In this document: piece by piece, positions 16,413 through 23,229 of the stretch | How positions within the stretch are numbered: the stretch's first letter is position 1 | Layout of the letters: each line of letters opens with the position of its first letter | Assembly: GCA_963799975.1 (NCBI GenBank) | Contig: CAWCZF010000002.1 | Location: 372,001-436,000, forward strand | From: Actinoallomurus sp963799975 | GTDB taxonomy: Bacteria; Actinomycetota; Actinomycetes; Streptosporangiales; Streptosporangiaceae | Length of the DNA: 64,000 nt | Direction: 5' to 3' | Made by a program: the position numbers and the translations under genes | Notes under the pieces: model-generated | Told to the model about the DNA's origin: nothing | The model's database searches: none | The model's input: only the letters and a program-made list of their open reading frames with translations

Positions 16413-16795
16413 CGGACTCGCCCGCCCGCCTGCCCCGGCTGGATCAGCCGGGCGATGTCGATGTCGACCTGGCGGACGTCCAGGCCGGTCAGTGCGGTGA
16501 CGCGGGTGCGTACGTGCTCGCGCAGGCGGCGGGTCACCTCGCGGATGGGCGCTGGGTAGACGACGGAGATCCGCATCTGGAGTGTGGCCAGCCCGCCGTC
16601 GACGCGCGCGGTGACGCGTGGCGCCGTGGCCGCGGAGTCCTGGCCGAGCCGCACGCCCAGCACGCGGCGGGCCGCGCCGGCGGCCTGGTCGACCTCGCCG
16701 AGCGCGCGTGCCGCGATCCGTTCGAGTACGCGGTCGGCGATCTCGGTACGGCCGCGGCTCTCCGCCGCCGCGCGCGGCACGAGTTCGGCGCTCAC
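16409..16795 (-). CDS. Asp23/Gls24 family envelope stress response protein
   Basis: The 128-residue protein shows the Asp23 pattern. GRTEIADRVLERIAARALG starts the domain, RRVLGVRLG follows, and a central THETA-like strand region is seen as VTARVDGGLATLQMRISV. The end reads LTGLDVRQVDIDIARL. The GTG start at 16795 overlaps the upstream small membrane gene (GTGA) and the stop overlaps the downstream DUF6286-like gene. Members form membrane-associated layers in Gram-positives under alkaline or envelope stress. It is one of three Asp23-like genes in this operon. Confidence 0.8.
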   Translation of the reverse strand: MSAELVPRAAAESRGRTEIADRVLERIAARALGEVDQAAGAARRVLGVRLGQDSAATAPRVTARVDGGLATLQMRISVVYPAPIREVTRRLREHVRTRVTALTGLDVRQVDIDIARLIQPGQAGGRVR

Positions 16796-16992
16796 GGCCG
16801 CCGCCGGCTCCCGAGGAGCTGGCCCAGGTCGAGTTCCCCGGTCAGTGCGCGACCGGCCAGGAACCCCACCGTCCCGAACACCAGCACGATCACGAACGCC
16901 CCGAAGCCGCCGAACGCCCCGGCGAACCCGAGCGCGGTCCCGAACGCCAGGCCGACGATCGGCCACCAGCGCATCTCGTTCATCCCTGCCAC
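16792..16992 (-). CDS. small DUF2273-like membrane protein
   Basis: The 66-residue protein consists almost wholly of two hydrophobic helices. MRWWPIVGLAFGTALGFAG is a glycine-zipper-like segment, followed by FGAFVIVLVFGTVGFLAG, and a short basic tail ends in SRRRP. Proteins of this size and pattern (DUF2273) commonly sit inside Asp23 operons. The start may be the ATG at 16992 or the one at 16983. Its stop overlaps the GTG of the Asp23 gene downstream. It is likely a membrane partner of Asp23; nothing else can be said from sequence. Confidence 0.7.
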   Translation of the reverse strand: MAGMNEMRWWPIVGLAFGTALGFAGAFGGFGAFVIVLVFGTVGFLAGRALTGELDLGQLLGSRRRP

Positions 16993-17020
16993 CTCATTCT
17001 CGTGTCGTCTGCCGACCTCG

Positions 17021-17251
17021 TCACGCCACTCGCCGCCCGTACCGGTGTCCGTGCCGGCGTCGCCGGACCCAGCGGATCACCAGCCACAGCCCGCCCCGCG
17101 TACGGAACACGCTCACCTCGGCCGCCGCGGGCCCGCGGCCGGCCACTCGCCGCCGCCGCTCCAGGCCGGCCACGAACTCCTCCGGGTCGCCGCCCACGTC
17201 GGGGTGGTGCGCTCGCACCCAGGCGCGGAACTCCTCACGGTCCGCCCTCAC
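17021..17251 (-). CDS. small J-domain-like protein of the Asp23 operon
   Basis: The 76-residue protein begins with FRAWVRAHHPDVGGDPEEF, which resembles the helix II-HPD-helix III core of a DnaJ J-domain (HPD present, followed by GGDPEEF). The first helix is very short and no G/F or zinc region follows. The C-terminal half has FRTRGGLWLVIRWVRRRR, a hydrophobic then strongly basic segment. It lies between Asp23-like genes and its start overlaps the stop of the gene upstream. It could tether Hsp70 to the Asp23 layer or simply be a degenerate J-like protein. The similarity is visual only. Confidence 0.55.
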   Translation of the reverse strand: MRADREEFRAWVRAHHPDVGGDPEEFVAGLERRRRVAGRGPAAAEVSVFRTRGGLWLVIRWVRRRRHGHRYGRRVA

Positions 17252-17535
17252 CGCGCCCCCGCCTCGATGTCCTCGATCAGCACGTCGACCCGCAGCCCGG
17301 GCGCGGTGAGCCGCGCCGCGGCGCGCACCTCGTCGGCGACCCGCGCCAGCGGCGGCCCGTACCGTGCCACGATCGCGATGCGCACGTCGCCCTCGCGTAC
17401 GGCCACCCCGCGTACGGCGCGGCCGGGCAGGTAGGTGGCGACCGGGCCCGCGGCGAGGCGCACCACGCTCGGGCAGGCCGTCACGGCGAGGGCGATCCGA
17501 TCGGCCAGCCGGCCCGCCTCGTCGGACGCGGTCAC
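17248..17535 (-). CDS. short Asp23-like protein
   Basis: The 95-residue protein resembles a minimal Asp23 domain. It has an N-terminal helix (EAGRLADRIALAVTACPSVV), a strand pair around GVAVREGDVRIAIVARYG, and a C-terminal helix and strand ending in LRVDVLIEDI. The signature GRTxIAD is missing, so it is a divergent member. The GTG start at 17535 overlaps the TGA of the upstream Asp23 gene. Its place in the operon supports a structural role with the other two Asp23 proteins. Confidence 0.6.
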   Translation of the reverse strand: MTASDEAGRLADRIALAVTACPSVVRLAAGPVATYLPGRAVRGVAVREGDVRIAIVARYGPPLARVADEVRAAARLTAPGLRVDVLIEDIEAGAR

Positions 17536-18024
17536 TGGACCCGTGGCTCGGCCGGCTCGGCGGTGACCTCCTCGCCCGGGAGATGGATGTCGCCGACGGT
17601 GATGTTCACCTCGGTGACCTCCAGCCCGCACATGGTCTCGACCGTGCCGATCACGTTGCGGCGTACGCCCGCGGCGAGGTCGGGGATGGACACGCCGTAC
17701 TCCACGATCAGGTCCAGGTCGATGGCGGCCTGCCGCTCGCCCACCTCGACCGTGACGCCCTGCGCCACGTCGGGTCCGGCGACGCCGGGGATCCGCTCCT
17801 TGACCATGCCGAACGCACGGGACAGGCCGGCGCCCATCGCGTACACGCCGGGTACTTCGCGGGTCGCCATCCCGACGATCTTCGCGACGACCGAGTCGGC
17901 GATGGCGGTCCGGCCGTGTTCCCCGACCAGCTGGCCGCGGGGCGGTGTGCGCGGTGTGCGCGGTCATCCCGCCGGTCGCCGGGCCCGCCTCGACCGTCGT
18001 CGTCTCGTTCGTGGGTACGCTCAT
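17532..18024 (-). CDS. Asp23/Gls24 family protein, first gene of operon, one frameshift
   Basis: The N terminus reads MSVPTNETTTVEAGPATGG from the ATG at 18024, then THTAHTAPR-like sequence in that frame. The recognisable Asp23 domain (QLVGEHGRTAIADSVVAK, ATREVPGVYAMGAG, VTVEVGERQAAIDLDLIV, ending TEVNITVGDIHLPG) is in another frame from about 17938 on. One missing base in the GC-rich stretch near 17936-17942 would join them as ...APRGQLVGEHG, the expected family sequence. The operon start faces the sigma-factor gene at 18187 across a short divergent promoter region. The break is probably a sequencing error, because the rest of the operon is intact. Confidence 0.72.
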
Positions 18025-18186
18025 GCGGTTCCCCTTCGTCCGTCGATGTGGTCGTCTCGGCCGTCATCGGGTGGCACCCGGCCGCCGTGGACGGGTGATA
18101 GACAGAAGATGCGTGCCGAGCGGAAATCCTCACGCTCCGGACAAAGTGATCTGGATCACATTCATGGCCGAACCCCGGCAGATGGG

Positions 18187-18726
18187 GTGAACGCGACGGA
18201 CGACGGAATCCTGGTGACGCGGGCCCGTTCCGGCGACACGACGGCCTTCGAACGGCTCGTGCGCCGCTACTCCGGCCCGGTCTACCGCATCGCGCTGCGC
18301 GTCCTCGGCGATCCGGAGGCCGCGCAGGACGCCGCACAGGAGACCTTCGTCACCGCCTGGCGGCGACTGCACGACGTACGTGCCGAGCAGGCGTTCGCGG
18401 CCTGGCTGTACCGCGTCGCGACCACCCGCGCCCTCCAGACGGCACGTGCGCGACGCACGGAGGCCGCTTTGGACGCCGTGCCGCCCCCGGTCTCATCGTC
18501 GGGCAACCCCGAGCCGGCGGCGCTCGCAGGCGATCTACGGGCGGCTTTGGACCGTGCGCTCGTACGTCTCACCCCTGAGCAGCGGGCATGCTGGGTCCTG
18601 AAGGAGCTGGAGGGGCTTTCCTATGACGAGATCGCGCACGTCACCCACACCGGGCCGGGCGCCGTACGCGGCCGCCTCCACCGAGCCCGCAGCCGTCTCG
18701 TCGAGGAGCTGACACCGTGGCGATGA
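18187..18726 (+). CDS. ECF-type RNA polymerase sigma factor
   Basis: The 179-residue protein has region 2 (FERLVRRYSGPVYRIALRVL, then DAAQETFVTAWRRLHD) and region 4 (LTPEQRACWVLKELEGLSYDEIA with a helix-turn-helix continuing to VRGRLHRARSRL), joined by a Pro-rich linker. It is a normal two-domain ECF sigma factor. The GTG at 18187 directly precedes region 2. Its stop overlaps the start of the zinc-finger gene, so the pair is a sigma/anti-sigma-like module. It is transcribed divergently from the Asp23 operon, which it probably controls; both genes of the pair share features with Asp23-linked sigma modules. Confidence 0.88.
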   Translation: MNATDDGILVTRARSGDTTAFERLVRRYSGPVYRIALRVLGDPEAAQDAAQETFVTAWRRLHDVRAEQAFAAWLYRVATTRALQTARARRTEAALDAVPPPVSSSGNPEPAALAGDLRAALDRALVRLTPEQRACWVLKELEGLSYDEIAHVTHTGPGAVRGRLHRARSRLVEELTPWR

Positions 18727-19259
18727 ACCAGCCCGACGACCGGCTTGCCTGCGGCCGCCGGCTCGACGCCGTCTATGACGACGCCCTGGCCGGCGCGCTC
18801 GATGACCACGAGCGGAGCTGCCCGCACTGTCAGGAGGCCGCCCACGGCCTGGCCCCCGTACGCCGGGCGGCCGGCCTGCTGCGCGCCGAGTCGCCCGAGC
18901 CGCGTGCCGGGTTCGTCGAGGCGGTCATGGCACGCGTACGCGCCGAGCCGCGCCGTAGCCGCGACCTGCGGCTGCCCGCCGATCCGCCGCTGCGGCTGGC
19001 GATACGCGAACACGCGGCGAGCGCCCTGCTGTCCATCGCCGCGACCGCCGTCACGGGCGTGCGGGTACGCCGGTGCCGGTTCCCCGACCCGGACGAGCCG
19101 GGCCGGGTGCTGATGAGCGTGAGCCTCACATACGGCGACCCCGTCACCGCGACCGCGACCCGGATCCGCGCCGCCGTACGCGCCGCGGGCCGCGACCAAC
19201 TCGGCCTCGACCTGCACACCGTCGACATCGAGGTCGACGACGTACACGACCGGCGCTAG
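18717..19259 (+). CDS. zinc-finger (anti-sigma-like) protein with Asp23-like C terminus
   Basis: The 180-residue protein has an N-terminal zf-HC2-like segment (DDHERSCPHCQEAAHG: His, Cys, Cys) typical of ZAS anti-sigma factors. No transmembrane helix follows. Instead the second half (LRLAIREHAASALLSIAATA, then a strand MSVSLTYGDPV and the end LDLHTVDIEVDDVHD) looks like an Asp23 domain. The fusion would let Asp23 assembly sense stress and release the sigma factor encoded just upstream; this is an inference. The start is GTG 18717 or ATG 18723, overlapping the sigma gene stop. Confidence 0.72.
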   Translation: MAMNQPDDRLACGRRLDAVYDDALAGALDDHERSCPHCQEAAHGLAPVRRAAGLLRAESPEPRAGFVEAVMARVRAEPRRSRDLRLPADPPLRLAIREHAASALLSIAATAVTGVRVRRCRFPDPDEPGRVLMSVSLTYGDPVTATATRIRAAVRAAGRDQLGLDLHTVDIEVDDVHDRR

Positions 19260-19269
19260 GACGGCGTCG

Positions 19270-19737
19270 CTAGAGCGGCGCCGCCTCGTCCGCGGGCGGG
19301 CGCGCTCCTCGTGCGACGACGTGGGTGGTCACCGTCTCGGCGCCGAAGAAGGCGCGGCTGAACGTCACGACCTTGTCCACGTCGAACGCCATGCACGAGT
19401 GCACGTTCACCGCGGCGAAGTCGCCCCACGACCGGGAGAAGTGCGCGCTGATGAGGCTGGTCTCGATGAGCTGCACCAGGGAGTGCCCCTGCGTCTTCGG
19501 GTCGGCCAGGCCGAAGTAGGGCACCTGCGGGTCGCCGTACCGGCTCATGCCGATGACGTCGCACAGTTCGACGGCGTAGGCGGCGATGCGGTCCTCGGAC
19601 GAGATCGTGTGGGGGTCGCAGCCGAACAGGTCGAGCAGGAGTTCCATCCCCCACGCCCGCCCGCCGGCGACCATCGCCGCCGGGTCCTGCACGGCTTCGT
19701 CGAGCGCCTCTGCGGGAGGGCCGGAGAGAGCGGTCAT
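19270..19737 (-). CDS. S-adenosylmethionine decarboxylase-like (SpeD family) protein
   Basis: The 155-residue protein resembles the short bacterial SpeD type. ELLLDLFGCD near residue 31 matches the N-terminal strand. ETSLISAH near residues 92-99 matches the ESHISIH segment in which Ser (here Ser94) is cleaved to give the pyruvoyl group. FAAVNVHSC near residue 107 matches the AAVDIFTC strand with its catalytic Cys. It lacks spermidine synthase as a neighbour. It is translationally coupled (ATGA) to the GNAT-like gene upstream. SpeD relatives can decarboxylate AdoMet or basic amino acids, so substrate is open. The leucine in place of histidine after the cleavage serine is unusual. Confidence 0.7.
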   Translation of the reverse strand: MTALSGPPAEALDEAVQDPAAMVAGGRAWGMELLLDLFGCDPHTISSEDRIAAYAVELCDVIGMSRYGDPQVPYFGLADPKTQGHSLVQLIETSLISAHFSRSWGDFAAVNVHSCMAFDVDKVVTFSRAFFGAETVTTHVVARGARPPADEAAPL

Positions 19738-20282
19738 GCCGGCGCCGGCGCCGTCTGGTAGATCCAGTACTGCTGCCGGTCCGCGCATTCCGCCTGGACG
19801 ACGCCGTTGCTGATGTCCTCCAGCAGGAGCTTGATGGCCTTGGGCAGGCGGTGGACGTCGTCGTTGTACTGGCAGACGTCCAGGGCGATCACGCCGCCCT
19901 GCTTCTCCGCGAACCGGTACAGCTCCTCGACCAGCACGGTGAAGGCGCCGCTGCCGGGCGGGTCGACCGCGACGAAGCCGCAGTACCAGATCCGTCCCGC
20001 CGCGTAGTGCTCCGGCCAGCGCCGCTCGAAGTACTGCGGCGAGATCAACGGCATCGTCTCCAGCCGGTTGCTGTAGGTGGCCAGTCCGAGCAGCACTCCG
20101 TCGTCCCCGACCGCCAGGTACTTGGCCACGAGCGGGTCGCTCATCACCGCGTCGAACTCGCTGCGATACATCAGGTGGCGTTGCACGACGTACGCGGCCA
20201 GGTCCTCGAACGCGTGGAGGTAGAGCTGCCATGCCCGTTCGAGCAGGCTGTCGTCCAGCACCTCCAGGACTTCGATCTTCAC
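19734..20282 (-). CDS. GNAT-like acyltransferase coupled to SpeD-like gene
   Basis: The 182-residue protein has a GNAT-like order of elements: an N-terminal helix pair (LLERAWQLYLHAFEDL), the strand GLATYSNRLETMPLISP, and the central strand WYCGFVAVDPPGSGAFTVLVEE, whose glycine-containing loop may bind an acyl-CoA. YQYNDDVHRLPKAIKLLLE-type sequence follows. The classic Q/RxxGxG/A loop is weak, so the assignment is tentative. The GTG at 20282 is chosen because GGAGG lies five bases upstream. It overlaps the SpeD-like gene by four bases, which suggests a joint job, perhaps acylation of a decarboxylated product. No promoter was clearly seen. Confidence 0.55.
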   Translation of the reverse strand: MKIEVLEVLDDSLLERAWQLYLHAFEDLAAYVVQRHLMYRSEFDAVMSDPLVAKYLAVGDDGVLLGLATYSNRLETMPLISPQYFERRWPEHYAAGRIWYCGFVAVDPPGSGAFTVLVEELYRFAEKQGGVIALDVCQYNDDVHRLPKAIKLLLEDISNGVVQAECADRQQYWIYQTAPAPA

Positions 20283-20649
20283 AAACGCCTCCAAAGCAGG
20301 GGAGAGGCGAGAGGGGTCAGGTGCCTCTCGTCAATGTCCGGAACGGGGTGTGGCAAAGGTCGATCGCTGTTTCCGCGCCTGGAGGGGGGCAGTGCGGGGA
20401 GAGGTGGTGGCGTCGGAAACTCCACCACGGCACAACTGACCGTTGAAGCCTCGAACGCGATTCCCCGGTCGGTGCTGAGGGCCGTACGCCACCGGCACGA
20501 GGTTCGAGGAGAAATACGTGATCTACAGGTTGAACCGTACGATAGGGGCTGACCGAAAAGCAACGAAAACCGAGTTAATTAACCTCGAAGTTCCCGCGTT
20601 CGCCGTGGTGGGGCGGCATGCCCACCAGTGTCGACACGGTCACCCAGGG
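20283..20649. other. intergenic region, 367 bp, no gene seen
   Basis: This gap lies between the end of the class II amidotransferase gene (20650) and the start of the GNAT-like gene (20282), both on the minus strand. It is less GC-rich in its right part and contains the palindrome GTTAATTAAC at 20574-20583. It should carry the promoter for the GNAT/SpeD pair. I see no credible coding sequence or structured RNA. Confidence 0.5.
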
Positions 20650-21519
20650 TCAACCGGCACGCTGGGAGGCGGCCGCCTCGGCGCGAAGGTCGCCCAGTCC
20701 CAGCGGGTGAGCCGGCGCCCCGGTCAGCGCGATCCGGCTGGTGACCCGCAGGTCCGGGCCGACGTGGAGCAGCTCCCCCGGCGCCATCGGCCGCCAGTGC
20801 GGGTTGTCGTCCATGCGCTCGCTCGCGACGACCACCGAAGGGGTGCGGGCCAGGTCGCGGCAGCGGACACGCATCCGGCCTGCTGTGTCGCTGTGGTCCA
20901 GGTGCCGGTCGCCGTGCGGGCCCCCGGCGGCGCGCTCCAGCACGTACAGCTCGTGGGTGCGGGGGTAGCGCAGCGCCCACAGGTCGGTCGCGGTGATGAG
21001 AACGAGGTTCAGTGAGTAGAGCGGCAGGTGAGCGGCGACCCAGCGGGCGGCGCGTTCGATGCCGGCGGTCACGTCGCCGCCCGCCGCACGCGTCTCACGG
21101 GTGATCAGGGCGAAGAAGCGCTCGGAGTCGGTGTCGCCCTGGACCAGAGACAGATCCGTGCCCAGCCGTGCGTCCAGCGCGTCCAGGTCCTCGATCACCC
21201 CGTTGTGCGCGAACAGCCGTCCGTCCTGCTGGAACGGGTGGGTGTTGCGCGCCGCCACGTCGCCGGTGGAGGCGAACCGTACATGGGCGAGGAAGGTGGC
21301 GGACCGTACGCACCGCGCGTCCTCGGCGAAGCCGCGGTCCTCGTACGCGGCGACGGGCGCCTTGCGCACGTGGGGTGCGGCGTCCTCGCCGAAGTAGCCG
21401 AGGCCGGTGCCGTCGGGTTCGCGGCGGCTCTGGTCGCTCATGCTGTTCGGCGCGTCCAGCAGCCAGAACGTCGCACGCGTCCGCTGCGGAGCGCTGCTCA
21501 GTCCGAAGAGACGGCACAT
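20650..21519 (-). CDS. class II glutamine amidotransferase
   Basis: The 289-residue protein starts MCRLFGLSS, in which the N-terminal Cys2 becomes the nucleophile of class II (Ntn) amidotransferases. Downstream motifs are PDGTGLGYF, FLAHVRFASTGDV, THPFQQDGRLFAHNGVI and QGDTDSERFF, all typical of the YafJ/EgtC group. It should release ammonia from glutamine or hydrolyse a gamma-glutamyl amide. The C terminus carries SVVVASERMDDNPHWRPM. It lies 21 bp downstream of a glutamate decarboxylase on the same strand, so both may act on glutamine/glutamate compounds. No ergothioneine genes are nearby. Confidence 0.88.
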   Translation of the reverse strand: MCRLFGLSSAPQRTRATFWLLDAPNSMSDQSRREPDGTGLGYFGEDAAPHVRKAPVAAYEDRGFAEDARCVRSATFLAHVRFASTGDVAARNTHPFQQDGRLFAHNGVIEDLDALDARLGTDLSLVQGDTDSERFFALITRETRAAGGDVTAGIERAARWVAAHLPLYSLNLVLITATDLWALRYPRTHELYVLERAAGGPHGDRHLDHSDTAGRMRVRCRDLARTPSVVVASERMDDNPHWRPMAPGELLHVGPDLRVTSRIALTGAPAHPLGLGDLRAEAAASQRAG

Positions 21520-21540
21520 CGCGAGCTCCTCTCCCCCAGG

Positions 21541-22968
21541 TCAGCGACGGCCGGGTCGCTTCGGGTTACGTGTCTCGGCTCCGTGAGCGAAGCCGCCGGC
21601 GTCGTCGGCGTCACGGTGTGGCCGGTCCTGCTTCCGCAGCCGCGGGAGTACGCGGCGCAGGTCATCGAGCAGCAGGTCGGCCAGGTCGTGGCTGAACCCG
21701 TTGCGCACCACGATCCGCAGCACGGCCAGGTCCTCGCGGTTCTTCGGGAACGTGTAGGCGGGCACCAGCCACCCGTGCTCGCGCAGCGCGGCGGAGACGT
21801 CGAAGACGGTGAACGCGCCGACGTCGTCGCGTACGCGGAAGGCGAACACCGGCGTCTCCCCGCCGTCGGTGAGCAGCTCGAACGGCCCCAGGGCGGCGAT
21901 CTCGGCGGCGAGCCGGGTCGCGACGTCGCGGCACGTCTGCTGGACCCGGCGGTAGCCGTCGAAGCCCAGCCGCAGGAAGTTGTAGTACTGCGCGACGACC
22001 TGCGCCCCCGGACGCGAGAAGTTCAGCGCGAACGTCGGCATGTCCCCGCCGAGGTAGTTGACGTGGAAGACCAGGTCGTCCGGCAGCGCCTCCTGGTCGC
22101 GCCACAGCGCCCACCCGACGCCGGGCATGACCAGCCCGTACTTGTGTCCCGAGGTGTTGATCGAGGCCACGCGGGGCAGCCGGAAGTCCCACACGAGGTC
22201 CTGGTCGAGGAACGGGGCGATCATCGCCCCGGAGGCGCCGTCGACGTGGATCGGCACGTCCAGCCCCGTACGGGCCTGGAGGTCGTCCAGGGCGGCGGAC
22301 AGCTCGGCGACCGGCTCGTAGCTGCCGTCGAAGGTCGAGCCCAGCACCGCGACGACGCCGATGGTGTTCTCGTCGCACAGCTCGACGGCGGCGGACGGGC
22401 TGAGGTGATAGCGGTCGCCCTCCAGCGGCACGTAGCGCGGCTCGACGTCGAAGTAGTCGGCGAACTTCTCCCAGCAGATCTGCACGTTGACGCCCATCAC
22501 GAGGTTGGGCACGGCGGCCGGCGCGCCCGCCTCCCGGCGGCGATGGCGCCAGCGGCGCTTGAGCGCCAGGCCGCCCAGCATCGCCGCCTCGCTCGACCCG
22601 GTGGTCGAACACCCCGTCGCGTGATGGGGGTCCTCGGCGTTCCAGAGCCGCGCGAGCATCTGCACGCAGCGCATCTCCAGCTCCGCGGTCTGCGGGTACT
22701 CGTCCTTGTCGATCATGTTCTTCTCGGCGCACTCGGCCATCAGCCGCTGCGCCTCCGGCTCGGCCCAGGTGGAGACGAAGGTCGCGAGGTTCTGCCGCGC
22801 GTTGCCGTCGAGCATCAGCTCGTCGTGCACCACCTGGTAGGCGGTGTCCGGCTCCATCTCGCCGTCCGCCATGGCGTAGCGCGGGATGCTCACCGGCTCG
22901 CGGCTGAAGAGCGGGTTGACGGCCAGATCACGGCTCTGGCCACCGTCGTCGGCACGCTTCAGCGGCAT
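21541..22968 (-). CDS. glutamate decarboxylase
   Basis: The 475-residue PLP enzyme has the GadB family order: RYAMADGEMEPDTAYQVVHD, the cofactor pocket TGCSTTGSSEAAMLGGLA, DGASGAM, and the PLP lysine in NTSGHKYGLVMPGVGW. VPAYTFPKNREDLAVLRIVV is near the C terminus. It converts L-glutamate to GABA in the cytosol. The ATG at 22968 opens MPLKRADDGGQSRDLAVN, the usual short leader. The amidotransferase at 20650 follows closely on the same strand, so the two may be co-transcribed. No glutamate/GABA antiporter is next to it, so a role in metabolism rather than acid resistance is possible. Confidence 0.93.
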   Translation of the reverse strand: MPLKRADDGGQSRDLAVNPLFSREPVSIPRYAMADGEMEPDTAYQVVHDELMLDGNARQNLATFVSTWAEPEAQRLMAECAEKNMIDKDEYPQTAELEMRCVQMLARLWNAEDPHHATGCSTTGSSEAAMLGGLALKRRWRHRRREAGAPAAVPNLVMGVNVQICWEKFADYFDVEPRYVPLEGDRYHLSPSAAVELCDENTIGVVAVLGSTFDGSYEPVAELSAALDDLQARTGLDVPIHVDGASGAMIAPFLDQDLVWDFRLPRVASINTSGHKYGLVMPGVGWALWRDQEALPDDLVFHVNYLGGDMPTFALNFSRPGAQVVAQYYNFLRLGFDGYRRVQQTCRDVATRLAAEIAALGPFELLTDGGETPVFAFRVRDDVGAFTVFDVSAALREHGWLVPAYTFPKNREDLAVLRIVVRNGFSHDLADLLLDDLRRVLPRLRKQDRPHRDADDAGGFAHGAETRNPKRPGRR

Positions 22969-23163
22969 CGGGATGTCCTCTCCTCGCTGGTCACCCGCGT
23001 GTGGCCGGGCGACCAGGACCGGATACCCCGGGCGCCGCCCGATCATGCGCGAGGCGGGCGCGTGTCTCACCGCAGGCCCTCGACCGCGTGCGACGATCGC
23101 GTTGAGGTGGCGGCCGGTGCCGGGCAGCCGAAGTATTGCACCGGCGGTTACCCGATGCGATTC

Positions 23164-23216
23164 TGACGAAACCGACGAAGTTGACATAACTGACACGCCT
23201 GACGAAGCGCCGAAAG
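23164..23216. repeat. tandem 9-bp direct repeats before monooxygenase
   Basis: A (T/C)GAC core recurs exactly every 9 bp at 23164, 23173, 23182, 23191 and 23200, with a degenerate unit or two after. Several units share CTGACGAA or CCGACGAA. The array ends just before the GTG start of the Baeyer-Villiger-type monooxygenase at 23230, and TTGACA at 23181 lies inside it. It could be a set of activator sites, or merely an acidic peptide tail in a short reading frame, since 9 is a multiple of 3. Confidence 0.45.
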
Positions 23217-23229
23217 CGACGGGAGCACC

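Noticed and set aside
20529..20535. A GTTGAAC half-site that could be a fourth copy of the 29-bp operator.
   Set aside because: No partner half-site occurs at the required 22-bp offset, so it is probably chance.
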